Positions 26,696 to 35,326 of a DNA stretch of 64,000 nucleotides are shown here, piece after piece. Under the pieces are notes generated by a model. It was not told the origin of the DNA, did not search any database, and saw nothing but the letters and a program-made list of their open reading frames with translations. Origin of the DNA: an uncultured Algibacter sp. (GTDB lineage Bacteria; Bacteroidota; Bacteroidia; Flavobacteriales; Flavobacteriaceae); assembly GCA_947499935.1 (NCBI GenBank), contig CANMQH010000001.1:62001-126000 (forward strand), in the 5' to 3' direction. The position numbers were made by a program, and so were the translations under genes. Position 1 is the stretch's first letter, and each line of letters begins with the position of its first letter.

Positions 26696-27820
26696 ATGAA
26701 TAAAACAGTAAAGATTATTATAGTTATAGTAACTATCATAGCATTGTTATTTGTATTAAAGTACTTTAAGGATGCTAACTCAAAGGATATTGTAGATTAT
26801 AAAGTTGAAGAACCATTTTATACATCTATAAATACAAAAGCAGTAGCTACAGGCAAGTTAAATCCAGAAGAAGAAATTGAGCTAAAACCTCAAATTTCTG
26901 GTATTGTAGACAAAATACTTGTAGAGGAAGGTGATCTTGTAAAAAAAGGGGATTTAATTGCTACGATTAGAGTGGTACCAAACGAGCAAAATTTGGTAGG
27001 TGCAAAAAGTAGAATAGCCACAACCAAATTATCATATAACAATACCAAAGTTTTGTATGATAGAAATAAGGCACTTTTTGATAAAGGCGTAATATCTCAA
27101 CAAGATTACGAAAACAGTCAATTGTCCTTTAATCAAGCTAAAGAAACGTTGGCTCAAGCGCAAAACGATTATCAAATAATAAAGCGGGGTTCAATCTCTG
27201 GAGGGAGTTCTGCAAATACAAATATTATAGCACAAATTCCTGGTACTATATTAGAAATTCCTGTTAGAGAAGGTGATCAGGTTATACAGAGTAATAATTT
27301 TAATGCGGGTACAACCATAGCAACCATAGCCGATATGAGTCATATGATTTTTGAAGGAAAATTAGATGAAGCTGAAGTAGGCAAAGTACAAGAAGGAAAA
27401 GATATAAAAGTTGTTTTAGGTGCTATTAATGATAAAGAGTTTCCTGCCAAGCTTACGTTTGTTGCTCCAAAGGGCATTGAGCAAAATGGTGCTGTGCAAT
27501 TTACAATAAAAGCTAATGTAACTATAGACTCGGGTACAAATGTAAGAGCTGGATATAGTGCCAATGCCGAAATAGATATAGAAAATAAAGATAGTGTATT
27601 GGCTATTAGAGAAGCGCTGTTACAATATAATAGAATTACCGATAAACCTTTTGTTGAAATACAAACAGGCGATAATAAATTTAAAAAAGAAAAGGTTAAA
27701 TTAGGTCTGTCTGATGGTATAAATGTAGAAATTACAAAAGGTGTTAAAAAAGGCGACAAAATTAAAGTTTGGAATAAAGCATCAAAAGATAATGAAGATG
27801 AAGAAGATGAAAAAAAATAA
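26696..27820 (+). CDS. Periplasmic adaptor (membrane fusion) protein of the exporter, MacA/HlyD type
   Basis: 374 residues with one N-terminal membrane helix (about 5-22), then barrel-sandwich/lipoyl halves (PQISGIVDKILVEEGDLVKKGDLIA and, later, AQIPGTILEIPVREGDQV). These flank a coiled-coil hairpin (about 100-160, rich in Gln/Ala/Asn), and a beta-barrel domain follows. The C-terminus is very acidic and charged (DNEDEEDEKK). It should bridge the permeases to the TolC-like channel encoded 7 bases downstream. Confidence 0.9.
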   Translation: MNKTVKIIIVIVTIIALLFVLKYFKDANSKDIVDYKVEEPFYTSINTKAVATGKLNPEEEIELKPQISGIVDKILVEEGDLVKKGDLIATIRVVPNEQNLVGAKSRIATTKLSYNNTKVLYDRNKALFDKGVISQQDYENSQLSFNQAKETLAQAQNDYQIIKRGSISGGSSANTNIIAQIPGTILEIPVREGDQVIQSNNFNAGTTIATIADMSHMIFEGKLDEAEVGKVQEGKDIKVVLGAINDKEFPAKLTFVAPKGIEQNGAVQFTIKANVTIDSGTNVRAGYSANAEIDIENKDSVLAIREALLQYNRITDKPFVEIQTGDNKFKKEKVKLGLSDGINVEITKGVKKGDKIKVWNKASKDNEDEEDEKK

Positions 27821-27827
27821 TATAGAA

Positions 27828-29189
27828 ATGTCAAGTTATTTAAAGCAATTAAACGTCATCAATACCAAAAGAGTATGCTTATTTGTTTTAATGATGACTA
27901 CCATAACCTCATTTTCACAAGATAAAAAATGGAGTTTACAAGCGTGTGTTAATCATGCACTTGAGCATAATATTACGGTAAAACAAGGCGATAATACATT
28001 GTTGTTAAACGAGCAAGATGTTATTGCAGCTAAAGGTCAGTTTTTACCAAGTTTTAATGGCGGTTTGGGAACAGGTGCCAGAATAGGTTCTGGATTTGAC
28101 CCAGTTACAAATCAGCGTGTTACAAATCAAACAACGTATTCGTTTAATTATAATCTTTCAGTTAATCAAAATATTTTTAATGGTTTTCGAACCTTAAATT
28201 TATATAAACAATCAAAACTAACCAGAGAAACAAATGCTTTAGAACTTAATAGAATTAAAGATGATATTTCTTTAAATGTTGTTAATGCTTATTTAAATGT
28301 GTTGTTTAACAAGGAGACTTTAGAAACAGCGACTGCGCAATATAAATTTAGTCAAAAACAATTAGAGCAAGTAAAAGCTCTGGTTGATGCTGGCGCACAA
28401 CCTAAAGCTAATATTTATGATGCCGAAGCCACTTTAAGTAGAGATGCTCAACAGGTAACTTTGGCTGAAAATAATTTTAACTTAGCATTGCTTACTTTAT
28501 CGCAATTATTACAAGTACCTTATAATGGTTTTGCTATTGAATTTATTGATATAGAAAGCCCTTCAGAAGCATTATTGTACAAAAATGTATCTCCAGTTTT
28601 GGACTATGCTTTTCAAAATAGAAATGAAATTAAAGTAGCAGAAAAAAATATTGAAAACGCTAAACTTGGAACAGAAATATCTAAAGCTGGATACTATCCA
28701 TCTGTTAGTTTAGGATACGGTTTTGGTTCTGTTTGGAGTGAATCTAAAAATGATTTTATAAAGCAAGCTTTTTTTAGAGAATTAGATTTATTTAAAGGAC
28801 ATAATATTAACTTAAATGTTAATATTCCTATTTTTTCAAGATTTCAAAATAAAACAGCTGTTGCTAAATCAAAAATACAAGAAGAAAATAGTAAGCTAAA
28901 CCTTAATCAAGCTAAGTTAAATTTAGAATCAAACATACAACGTGCGTTTACAGATGCTCAAGCAGCTTTTAGAGCTTTCGATGCTGCTAAAAAATCGTTG
29001 GCATCTCAAGAATTAGCCTTTGGTAACTCTAAAGAGCGATATGATATTGGTGCTATGACGGCTTTTGATTTAGAACAGGCTCGTGTACAATTAATAAATG
29101 CCAAATCTTCTTTAATAAATGCTAAGTACGATTTTGTATTTAAAACTAAAGTTTTAGATTTTTATATGGGAAAATCACTAACAGATTAA
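27828..29189 (+). CDS. TolC-family outer-membrane channel of the exporter
   Basis: From the ATG at 27828, 453 residues with a signal peptide (cleavage near TSFSQ, about 31). The tandem outer-membrane-efflux halves of TolC follow, with long heptad-rich helices (LNRIKDDISLNVVNAYLNVL; QAKLNLESNIQRAFTDAQAA) and GAMTAFDLEQARVQL near the end. Earlier in-frame ATGs (27741 on) lie inside the adaptor gene and add a Lys/Met-rich leader with no function evident. It is the last gene of the exporter set. Confidence 0.9.
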   Translation: MSSYLKQLNVINTKRVCLFVLMMTTITSFSQDKKWSLQACVNHALEHNITVKQGDNTLLLNEQDVIAAKGQFLPSFNGGLGTGARIGSGFDPVTNQRVTNQTTYSFNYNLSVNQNIFNGFRTLNLYKQSKLTRETNALELNRIKDDISLNVVNAYLNVLFNKETLETATAQYKFSQKQLEQVKALVDAGAQPKANIYDAEATLSRDAQQVTLAENNFNLALLTLSQLLQVPYNGFAIEFIDIESPSEALLYKNVSPVLDYAFQNRNEIKVAEKNIENAKLGTEISKAGYYPSVSLGYGFGSVWSESKNDFIKQAFFRELDLFKGHNINLNVNIPIFSRFQNKTAVAKSKIQEENSKLNLNQAKLNLESNIQRAFTDAQAAFRAFDAAKKSLASQELAFGNSKERYDIGAMTAFDLEQARVQLINAKSSLINAKYDFVFKTKVLDFYMGKSLTD

Positions 29190-29210
29190 TTTTAGTATGT
29201 CTATTTCTTT

Positions 29211-29218
29211 TACATTTG
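29211..29218 (+). promoter_or_regulatory. -7-like box abutting the thioredoxin start codon
   Basis: TACATTTG matches TAnnTTTG and ends only 4 bases before the ATG at 29223. If it is used, the message would be leaderless or nearly so. No -33 box is visible. Confidence 0.3.
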
Positions 29219-29222
29219 TAAT

Positions 29223-29723
29223 ATGCAAAAGATCGTAATTATAATTATAGGTTTATTTGTTTCTACCATTTATGCTCAAGAAGAGAAACAAATGTGGGCT
29301 AAGTCCTATTTAAATAAAGAAGCCCCAGTATTGGTTGTAGAAAAATGGCTGTCTGATGAACCCGATGTTACTAATAAATTTGTGCTTATAGATTTTTGGG
29401 CAACTTGGTGTGGACCATGTAAAAAAGCCATTCCAAATCTTAATGATTTTCAGCAAGAATTTAAAGAAGATTTAGTCGTAATAGGTATTAGTGACGAACC
29501 AAAAAGTACAGTTAAAAAACTTAAGAAACCTGTAATATCATATTATAGTGCTATTGATACTAAAAAAACACTCTTTAATTTATATCAAATAGAAGGTTTG
29601 CCTCATTGCGTAATCATTGATCCTAATGGTATTGTTCGTTGGGAAGGTTTCCCAGATTTGGAAGATTTTGAACTGACATCTAAAGTTATTGAAGATATAA
29701 TAAAGACGTATAAACCAGAATGA
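29223..29723 (+). CDS. Exported thioredoxin-like (TlpA/ResA type) protein
   Basis: 166 residues with a signal peptide (cleavage near IYAQ, about 19) and a redox-active WCGPC (Cys63/Cys66) in IDFWATWCGPCKKA. The cis-proline loop is GLPHCVII, which carries an unusual extra Cys. TlpA/ResA-like proteins reduce periplasmic disulfides, often for cytochrome maturation or copper sites. The start shown is the one that gives the signal peptide. It overlaps tsaB by 4 bases (ATGA). Confidence 0.88.
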   Translation: MQKIVIIIIGLFVSTIYAQEEKQMWAKSYLNKEAPVLVVEKWLSDEPDVTNKFVLIDFWATWCGPCKKAIPNLNDFQQEFKEDLVVIGISDEPKSTVKKLKKPVISYYSAIDTKKTLFNLYQIEGLPHCVIIDPNGIVRWEGFPDLEDFELTSKVIEDIIKTYKPE

Positions 29724-30394
29724 TTTTTATTCTTAATATAGAAACAGCAACTACAAATTGCTCTGTTTCAGTTTCCAAAAATGGAAAGACCATAGCTATA
29801 AAAGAAGATAACGATAAAAACTACTCTCATGCCGAGCGGCTTCATGTTTATATTGATGAGGTTTTAAAAGAAGCACAAATACAATCACAAGATTTAAATG
29901 CCATTGCAGTAAGTAAAGGGCCAGGGTCTTATACAGGCTTGCGCATTGGAGTATCGGCAGCTAAGGGCTTATGTTTTGCTTTAGATAAACCATTAATCTC
30001 TATTCCTACTTTAGATGCTTTGGCACATCAAGTTAATATAGATAAAGGTATTATTGTTTCTATGCTAGATGCCAGGCGTATGGAGGTTTATTCTGCGATA
30101 TACGATATAAACCATAACCCAATAAGAAATACCGAAGCTCAAATTTTAGATGAACGCTCTTTTGCTGATTATTTAGAACACCAAAACGTTTATTTTATTG
30201 GTAATGGTGTAGAGAAAACAAAAACGCTAATTAATCATCCTAATGCTGTTTTTATAGATCATAAATTACCTTCTGCTCATGATATGAGTTTTTTAGCATA
30301 TACTAAATATAAAATCAACGATACCGAAGATGTTGCTTATTTTGAACCATATTATTTAAAAGATTTTGTGGCTTTAAAGCCTAAGTCTAAATAA
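29720..30394 (+). CDS. tsaB: tRNA threonylcarbamoyladenosine biosynthesis protein TsaB
   Basis: TsaB is the scaffold partner of TsaD in t6A modification of ANN-decoding tRNAs. The 224 residues contain the ASKHA-fold start ILNIETATTNCSVSV, SHAERLH, and the family motif SKGPGSYTGLRIGVSAAKGL. The catalytic metal-binding histidines of TsaD are absent, as expected for TsaB. It starts within the stop codon of the thioredoxin gene (ATGA overlap). It is convergent with the MscS gene. Confidence 0.93.
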   Translation: MIFILNIETATTNCSVSVSKNGKTIAIKEDNDKNYSHAERLHVYIDEVLKEAQIQSQDLNAIAVSKGPGSYTGLRIGVSAAKGLCFALDKPLISIPTLDALAHQVNIDKGIIVSMLDARRMEVYSAIYDINHNPIRNTEAQILDERSFADYLEHQNVYFIGNGVEKTKTLINHPNAVFIDHKLPSAHDMSFLAYTKYKINDTEDVAYFEPYYLKDFVALKPKSK

Positions 30395-30456
30395 AAAGTG
30401 GACGTGTTTCAAAAGCCATAATCTCAAAATTAAGCGAAATTAAATCGTATAAAAAA

Positions 30457-30482
30457 ACCTTTCAATTTTAAAATTGAAAGGT
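30457..30482 (-). terminator. Terminator of the MscS gene (perfect palindrome)
   Basis: ACCTTTCAATTTT (30457-30469) and AAAATTGAAAGGT (30470-30482) form a perfect 26-base palindrome. It is preceded on the plus strand by seven A (30450s), which is a T-run on the minus strand, so it terminates the minus-strand gene and perhaps tsaB as well. Confidence 0.75.
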
Positions 30483-30506
30483 GTAATAATATTAAGTTTT
30501 TTATAA

Positions 30507-31331
30507 TTATGCTTCTTTTTGAATTTCTACAGCATGTGGATAAGGAATCTCAATACCGGCTTTATCAAGTGCTTCTTTTACATCTTCAGTAATGCCAAAG
30601 TAAACATCCCAATAATCATCAGAAGTACTCCACGGTCTTACAGCAAAATTAATAGAGCTGTCCGCTAATTCAGATACATTTACAGTAGGAGCAGGATCTT
30701 TTAAAACTTTTGGGTGTGATGTTAAAACACTCATTAAAACTTCTTTTGTTTTTTTAATATCAGAATCGTAACCAACACCAAATGTTAAATCTACACGTCT
30801 TGTGCCTTCTGCAGAATAATTAATAATGTTTCCGTTTGATAATGATCCATTTGGTATAATGATTTCTCTGTTTGAAAGTCCAGTTAGTTTTGTTGTAAAA
30901 ATTTCAATTTCTTTAACGACACCAAGTTCGCCTTGGGCTTCAATTAAATCGCCAATTTTAATAGGTTTAAAAATCATAAGTAATACACCACCAGCAAAAT
31001 TCCCTAAAGAACCTTGTAGTGCTAAACCAATGGCTAAACCAGCTGCAGCTAAAATGGCTGCAAAAGAAGTGGTTTCTACGCCTACAGTTCCTAAAATAAC
31101 GATAATGAGCATAATCTTTAAAGCCCAACCTAAAAGATTTAATAAAAACTTTTGCAAGCTTTCATCATAAGATCTTTTAGACATTATGGTTTTAGTAGTT
31201 TTAATTAATTTTTTAATTATAAACGAACCTATAAGCCATATAACAATAGCTATGAGTATTTTTTCTCCATACTCCATAGCTAAATCTAACCATTTTTTTG
31301 TGTCGATGTTTTGCAAATTTTCTAAATCCAT
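30507..31331 (-). CDS. Small-conductance mechanosensitive channel, MscS family
   Basis: 274 residues, close to the 286 of Escherichia coli MscS. Three membrane helices lie at about 25-45, 65-85 and 90-115. The pore helix has the Gly/Ala pattern AAAGLAIGLALQGSLGNFAGG, and the beta domain after it begins KIGDLIEAQGELGVV. It releases solutes on osmotic downshock from the inner membrane. Monocistronic, with its own terminator. Confidence 0.93.
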   Translation of the reverse strand: MDLENLQNIDTKKWLDLAMEYGEKILIAIVIWLIGSFIIKKLIKTTKTIMSKRSYDESLQKFLLNLLGWALKIMLIIVILGTVGVETTSFAAILAAAGLAIGLALQGSLGNFAGGVLLMIFKPIKIGDLIEAQGELGVVKEIEIFTTKLTGLSNREIIIPNGSLSNGNIINYSAEGTRRVDLTFGVGYDSDIKKTKEVLMSVLTSHPKVLKDPAPTVNVSELADSSINFAVRPWSTSDDYWDVYFGITEDVKEALDKAGIEIPYPHAVEIQKEA

Positions 31332-31373
31332 AATGTATTTTGATGTTAATTAATTGTTTTAAATTTTATTTTT

Positions 31374-31727
31374 TTACAATGTAAAAGTTATTAGTGCAAT
31401 AATAGCAGGTATGGCTTGCACGTAAAATAGTTTTATTCGCTTTGTGGAATAAGACCCATAAATACCCGCTAGAGTCACACATATTAGAAAAAAAAGTGCT
31501 GAATTAATATTTTTTTCAAAGATAGAAAATATTAAACCTGCAGCTAAAAAACCATTATATAATCCTTGATTGGCCGCTAGTACTTTGGTTTCTATAGCAA
31601 ACTGTTTGGATTTTAGTCCAAAGGCTTTAATCGTTTTAGGTTTGCTCCAGAGAAACATTTCTAGAATCAAGAAATAAATATGTTCTAAAGCAACAAATAC
31701 TATTAATATGATTGTTAACGTGCTCAT
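31374..31727 (-). CDS. DUF1304 small membrane protein
   Basis: 117 residues with four hydrophobic helices and the DUF1304 pattern: an N-terminal [14 protein letters not shown], then [13 protein letters not shown] and a GIYGSY stretch. Function is unknown for the family. It starts 4 bases inside the end of the DUF255 gene (overlapping stop and start), so it is probably translated with that gene. Confidence 0.8.
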   Translation of the reverse strand: MSTLTIILIVFVALEHIYFLILEMFLWSKPKTIKAFGLKSKQFAIETKVLAANQGLYNGFLAAGLIFSIFEKNINSALFFLICVTLAGIYGSYSTKRIKLFYVQAIPAIIALITFTL

Positions 31728-33829
31728 TGCTTAATGAGTTTTATAGCTTTATCTACATTAGAAACAGGAAGCTTACATGCTTTATTTACGCAAACATATA
31801 TAAGGGTTTCATTGGGGTTATATCTATTTTCTAACAAAGGCATATTATTTTCAGAAGTGCTACCTGCAATAAGTTTGTTGGGGATATAGGTTTGGTTTAA
31901 TTGTTTTATTTTTTGTTTGGCATCTAAACCTACAATAGCGACCTCATAATATGGAGCCGAATAATTTAGCATTAAATCGTACCAGTTAGAATATCCAGAT
32001 GGATACTCTAGCATTTCTGGTTTTACGTTGTTAAGCATGGTTATGGCTGTATTAGCAAAGTGCTCATTATCAAAATAATGAGATAGTTTAAACAAGTTTT
32101 TAGCCATAATGGAATTGCTGGCCGGAATAACATTGTCTCGATACTCAATACTTCTAGAAACTAATGAGGCATCTTCGTTAGATGTGAAATAAAACATTTT
32201 GCTGCTACTATCAAAGAAATGATCAAAGCTATAATTTGCTAAATCTCTAGCTGTCGTTAACCATTTTTCATTCAACGTATTTTCATAAAGCGCTATAAAG
32301 GCATCAATGGTTGTTGCATAATCTTCTAGATAGCCGTTAATAGAACTTTTTCCATCTTTATAATTATGATTTAAACCACCATCATTTCGTAATTGGTTTT
32401 CTATAATAAACGTTGCGTTTTTTTCAGCGGAAGCGATATAGTCTTTGTTTTCAAACACGCGGTAAGCATCAATATATCCTTTTAGCATAATAGCATTCCA
32501 AGAGGTTAGTGTCTTGTCATCTAGTCTTGGTTTTGCTCTTTTGTTTCTTACTTTAAGAAGCGTTTGTTTCCAGTGGGCTTTCTTATTATTTAAAATAGAT
32601 TTGGTTATGTTATGTTTTTCTATGATAGATGCATCATCATCTTTTCTAATTAATACATAATTATCGTGTTCCCAAAATCCATAATTATTGATGTTATAAT
32701 ACTCTGAAAAGAGCTCAAAATCATCGTTCAATAAAGATTTTAATTCTGATTTGGTCCAAACATAAAAGGCGCCTTCTTCTAATTCGCCATTTGGTGTGTT
32801 ACTATCGGCATCAAGTGATGAATAAAATGCACCATGTTCTGTGGTCATATCATTTTTTACATACTCGAGGGTTTCTGTAACGATATCTTTATATAATTCA
32901 TTTTTTGTAATAAGATAAGCATCTGCATAAAGGCTAACCAATTGTCCGTTATCATAAAGCATTTTTTCAAAGTGAGGTACGTGCCATTTGTCATCTACCG
33001 AATATCTAGAAAACCCTCCACCTATCTGGTCAAAAACACCACCATATGCCATTTTTTTTAGAGTTAAGTCTACAAAGTCTTTTAGCTTTTTATCTTGATT
33101 TTGATGAGCGTAGCGTAAAAGAAAATGATAATTATTGGGCATCATAAACTTTGGTGCACGATTTATGCCACCAAAATTAGTGTCAAATTGTTTAGACCAA
33201 TTTGCTAGAGCTTCTTCTATATAGCTTTTCTCAAAAGTAGGTTCGTTAGTATTAAGTTGTACAACATCTAAAGCCTTAATGCCTTGCTCTAGTTTATTGG
33301 CATATTCATTTAATTTCTCTGGTTTTTCAATATAGATTTTTGAAATTTGCTTTAAAGCATCTATCCATTGCTCTTTTTTAAAATATGTGCCACCCCAAAC
33401 AGGTCTACCATCAGGAAGTGCAATAACATTCATGGGCCAACCGCCACTACCTGTCATGAGTTGTACAGCGCTCATATATACTTGGTCCACATCTGGTCGT
33501 TCTTCTCTATCGACTTTAATATTAACAAAATTTTTATTCATGACTTGTGCGACCAAGCTATCCTCAAAACTTTCGTGTTCCATAACATGGCACCAATGGC
33601 AAGCTGCGTAACCAACACTAATGAGTATGAGTTTGTTTTTAGATTTAGCTTCAGCTAAAGTTTTTTCGTTCCAAGGGTTCCAGTCTACGGGATTATGAGC
33701 ATGCTGTAAAAGATATGGACTTGTTTCGTTAATAAGGTCATTGGTGTATTGGTGTTCCATAGTTTTGGCATTTTGCCCTTTACAGCTAATGATTAGAATT
33801 GTAAAAAGGAATAGAATAATATATTTCAT
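31724..33829 (-). CDS. DUF255 thioredoxin-domain lipoprotein (YyaL/SSP411-like)
   Basis: 701 residues. The N-terminus is a lipoprotein signal (LIISC, Cys16), so the protein is envelope-anchored. It has a thioredoxin-like domain with [17 protein letters not shown] and the CxxC motif [11 protein letters not shown] (Cys77/Cys80), then a long alpha/alpha-barrel region of six-hairpin glycosidase type ([33 protein letters not shown]). The same two-part architecture is found in YyaL and human SPATA20. The biochemical role is unknown. Most homologues are cytoplasmic, so the lipobox is a notable feature of this one. A -7 box (33834-33841) lies 4 bases before the start codon. Confidence 0.87.
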   Translation of the reverse strand: MKYIILFLFTILIISCKGQNAKTMEHQYTNDLINETSPYLLQHAHNPVDWNPWNEKTLAEAKSKNKLILISVGYAACHWCHVMEHESFEDSLVAQVMNKNFVNIKVDREERPDVDQVYMSAVQLMTGSGGWPMNVIALPDGRPVWGGTYFKKEQWIDALKQISKIYIEKPEKLNEYANKLEQGIKALDVVQLNTNEPTFEKSYIEEALANWSKQFDTNFGGINRAPKFMMPNNYHFLLRYAHQNQDKKLKDFVDLTLKKMAYGGVFDQIGGGFSRYSVDDKWHVPHFEKMLYDNGQLVSLYADAYLITKNELYKDIVTETLEYVKNDMTTEHGAFYSSLDADSNTPNGELEEGAFYVWTKSELKSLLNDDFELFSEYYNINNYGFWEHDNYVLIRKDDDASIIEKHNITKSILNNKKAHWKQTLLKVRNKRAKPRLDDKTLTSWNAIMLKGYIDAYRVFENKDYIASAEKNATFIIENQLRNDGGLNHNYKDGKSSINGYLEDYATTIDAFIALYENTLNEKWLTTARDLANYSFDHFFDSSSKMFYFTSNEDASLVSRSIEYRDNVIPASNSIMAKNLFKLSHYFDNEHFANTAITMLNNVKPEMLEYPSGYSNWYDLMLNYSAPYYEVAIVGLDAKQKIKQLNQTYIPNKLIAGSTSENNMPLLENRYNPNETLIYVCVNKACKLPVSNVDKAIKLIKQ

Positions 33830-33833
33830 GTAC

Positions 33834-33841
33834 CAAAGTTA
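33834..33841 (-). promoter_or_regulatory. -7-like box abutting the DUF255 start codon
   Basis: On the minus strand TAACTTTG matches TAnnTTTG and ends 4 bases before the ATG, as for the thioredoxin gene at 29223. A leaderless message is possible. No -33 box is seen. Confidence 0.3.
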
Positions 33842-33861
33842 GCTAAAAATTGATATAAAAA

Positions 33862-33884
33862 AAGCGTTCGAGAACCGAACGCTT
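33862..33884 (-). terminator. Terminator downstream of dodecin
   Basis: AAGCGTTCG (33862-33870) pairs with CGAACGCTT (33876-33884) over a 5-base loop. The A-run at 33857-33863 gives a U-tract for minus-strand transcription coming from dodecin. Confidence 0.75.
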
Positions 33885-33920
33885 AGTGTTTTTTAGGTTG
33901 AAATAGAATTTATTAGTAAA

Positions 33921-33973
33921 ACTCAATATTGTAAGTTGAACTAATCCCGCTTTTTCAGTGGGTCTAGGTTTAA
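33921..33973 (+). repeat. 53-base dispersed repeat, copy 1
   Basis: Shares ATTGTAAGTTGAACTAATCC and the following CGCTTTTTCAG with 52994-53047, and continues to TCTAGGTTTAA. The two copies differ at only a few positions and by 1 base in length. The centre (CCCGC...AGTGGG or CCGC...GCGG) can form a short hairpin. It lies between the dodecin terminator and the dodecin stop codon. Confidence 0.7.
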
Positions 33974-34000
33974 ATACCTCAACCCTTGGGTCGATTCCTT

Positions 34001-34201
34001 TTATTGTACCTCGAATGTGATTTTAAGATTTACTCTAAAGTCTGAAACTTCACCATCCTTAACACTAGCACTTTGGTCTTGTACATATACAGAACGGATA
34101 TTTTTTAAACTTTTTGATGCATGCTTAACTGCTTTTCTAGTAGCGTCTTCCCAACTTTTTTCCGAGTTTGATAAAATTTCAATTACTTTTAATACTGCCA
34201 T
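34001..34201 (-). CDS. Dodecin family flavin-storage protein
   Basis: 66 residues, the normal dodecin size, with the family pattern KVIEILSNSEKSWEDATRKAV, then RSVYVQDQSASVKDG and a terminal strand FRVNLKITFEV. Dodecins form hollow dodecamers that bind riboflavin/FMN or CoA and buffer free flavin. The conserved aromatic that stacks on the flavin in archaeal dodecin (a Trp) is not obvious beyond Trp17. Monocistronic, with a hairpin terminator downstream. Confidence 0.9.
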   Translation of the reverse strand: MAVLKVIEILSNSEKSWEDATRKAVKHASKSLKNIRSVYVQDQSASVKDGEVSDFRVNLKITFEVQ

Positions 34202-34277
34202 GATTTTATTTTTTTAGTTTAAAATTGTCTTGACAAGATAATGATTTTAGATGAATTTTAATACAGCCAATGTTAAT

Positions 34278-35180
34278 TTAACCATTAATAGCTTCTACCA
34301 TATTAACTTTACCTGGAAGCATTTCTTTAAGCATATTTTCTATACCGCTTTTTAGAGTATAGGTAGACGATGGGCAACCACTGCATGCACCTTGGAGCAT
34401 AACACTTACATTTTTAGTGTTGGCATCGTAGGCAATAAATTGTATGTTTCCGCCATCACTTGCCACAGCAGGTTTTACATATTCTTCTAAAATATTTATA
34501 ATTTCTTTTGAGGTATCATCTAAGGTTTCATAATGATTATCTAATTGCGTGTCAGATTTTTTTAATGTTTCTGCAGCATTAGATAATACAATATCTTTTC
34601 CATTTTCAATAAATTGTTTGATAAATTCACGTAATTCTGTAGTTATATCTTGCCACTCAGCGATATCATATTTGGTTATGGATACATAGTTTTCATCAAA
34701 GAAAACACTTTTTACAAACGGAAAATGAAATAAATCGGTCGCAAGAGGCGATAGTTTTGCCTCGTCTATAGATGTAAATTCAAAAAGGGTAGCTACTATT
34801 TTTTTATTAGCCACAAATTTCATCACGGCAGGGTTTGGTGTGCTTTCTGCATAAACCGTAATAGGCACTTTTTTTGGGGTAGCTGTTTCTTCAACAACAA
34901 GTCCGCCATCGTTTAAATAGTCTTCAATTTGTTGAGAAACTTCATCTTGGACATCGCTCCACGCTACGATATCATAACGTTCAACAGCAATAAAATTACC
35001 TGAAATATATACTTTTTTTACAAAAGGAAGATAGAATAATTGTTGCGCTAATGGGGATGCTTTGGCCTCATCAATATTATCAAATTCAAAGCTTTGATGT
35101 TTGGTTATAAATTGATTTACTTCAAATTTGACTATGGCATTGTTTGATGTTTCTTGAACAGAAACTTTGAAAGTATTCAT
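34278..35180 (-). CDS. NifU-like Fe-S scaffold protein with duplicated Nfu N-domain
   Basis: 300 residues. Two copies of the Nfu N-terminal domain occur in tandem: about 1-85 with LAQQLFYLPFVKKVYISGNFI, and about 105-190 with LATDLFHFPFVKSVFFDENYV. The NifU C-terminal domain follows (about 220-300), with its cluster-binding GACSGCPSS (Cys266/Cys269). Nfu proteins carry 4Fe-4S or 2Fe-2S clusters to target apoproteins. Standard Nfu proteins have a single N-domain, so the duplication is the notable point. A minus-strand -7 box (35199-35206) lies just upstream. Confidence 0.9.
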   Translation of the reverse strand: MNTFKVSVQETSNNAIVKFEVNQFITKHQSFEFDNIDEAKASPLAQQLFYLPFVKKVYISGNFIAVERYDIVAWSDVQDEVSQQIEDYLNDGGLVVEETATPKKVPITVYAESTPNPAVMKFVANKKIVATLFEFTSIDEAKLSPLATDLFHFPFVKSVFFDENYVSITKYDIAEWQDITTELREFIKQFIENGKDIVLSNAAETLKKSDTQLDNHYETLDDTSKEIINILEEYVKPAVASDGGNIQFIAYDANTKNVSVMLQGACSGCPSSTYTLKSGIENMLKEMLPGKVNMVEAING

Positions 35181-35198
35181 TTTCAGCTATTTTTTCTA

Positions 35199-35206
35199 CA
35201 AAAATA
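35199..35206 (-). promoter_or_regulatory. -7 box for the NifU-like gene
   Basis: The minus strand reads TATTTTTG, matching TAnnTTTG, 18 bases before the ATG. A plus-strand TATTTTTG at 35240-35247 faces the other way, so this gap holds a divergent promoter pair. Confidence 0.4.
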
Positions 35207-35239
35207 ACAAAAGAAAGCTTTATATGTCTGCATATATGC

Positions 35240-35247
35240 TATTTTTG
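35240..35247 (+). promoter_or_regulatory. -7 box for the PorP/SprF gene
   Basis: TATTTTTG lies 79 bases before the ATG at 35327. The leader would contain a hairpin (AATTCTT at 35293-35299 with AAGAATT at 35309-35315) close to the start codon. Confidence 0.4.
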
Positions 35248-35326
35248 TTCATCACGTTTTTCTTATAATAATTAGAAAGATTAAACGTTAATAATTCTTA
35301 CATCAATCAAGAATTTAACCACTAAT

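Noticed and set aside
27340-27834. 164-codon minus-strand frame opposite the adaptor gene
   Set aside because: The product is Ser/Leu-rich without a family pattern, while the plus strand encodes a clear membrane-fusion protein.
34225-34236. TTGTC/GACAA palindrome before dodecin as an operator
   Set aside because: The stem is only 5 bp, expected by chance, and no regulator is encoded next to it.
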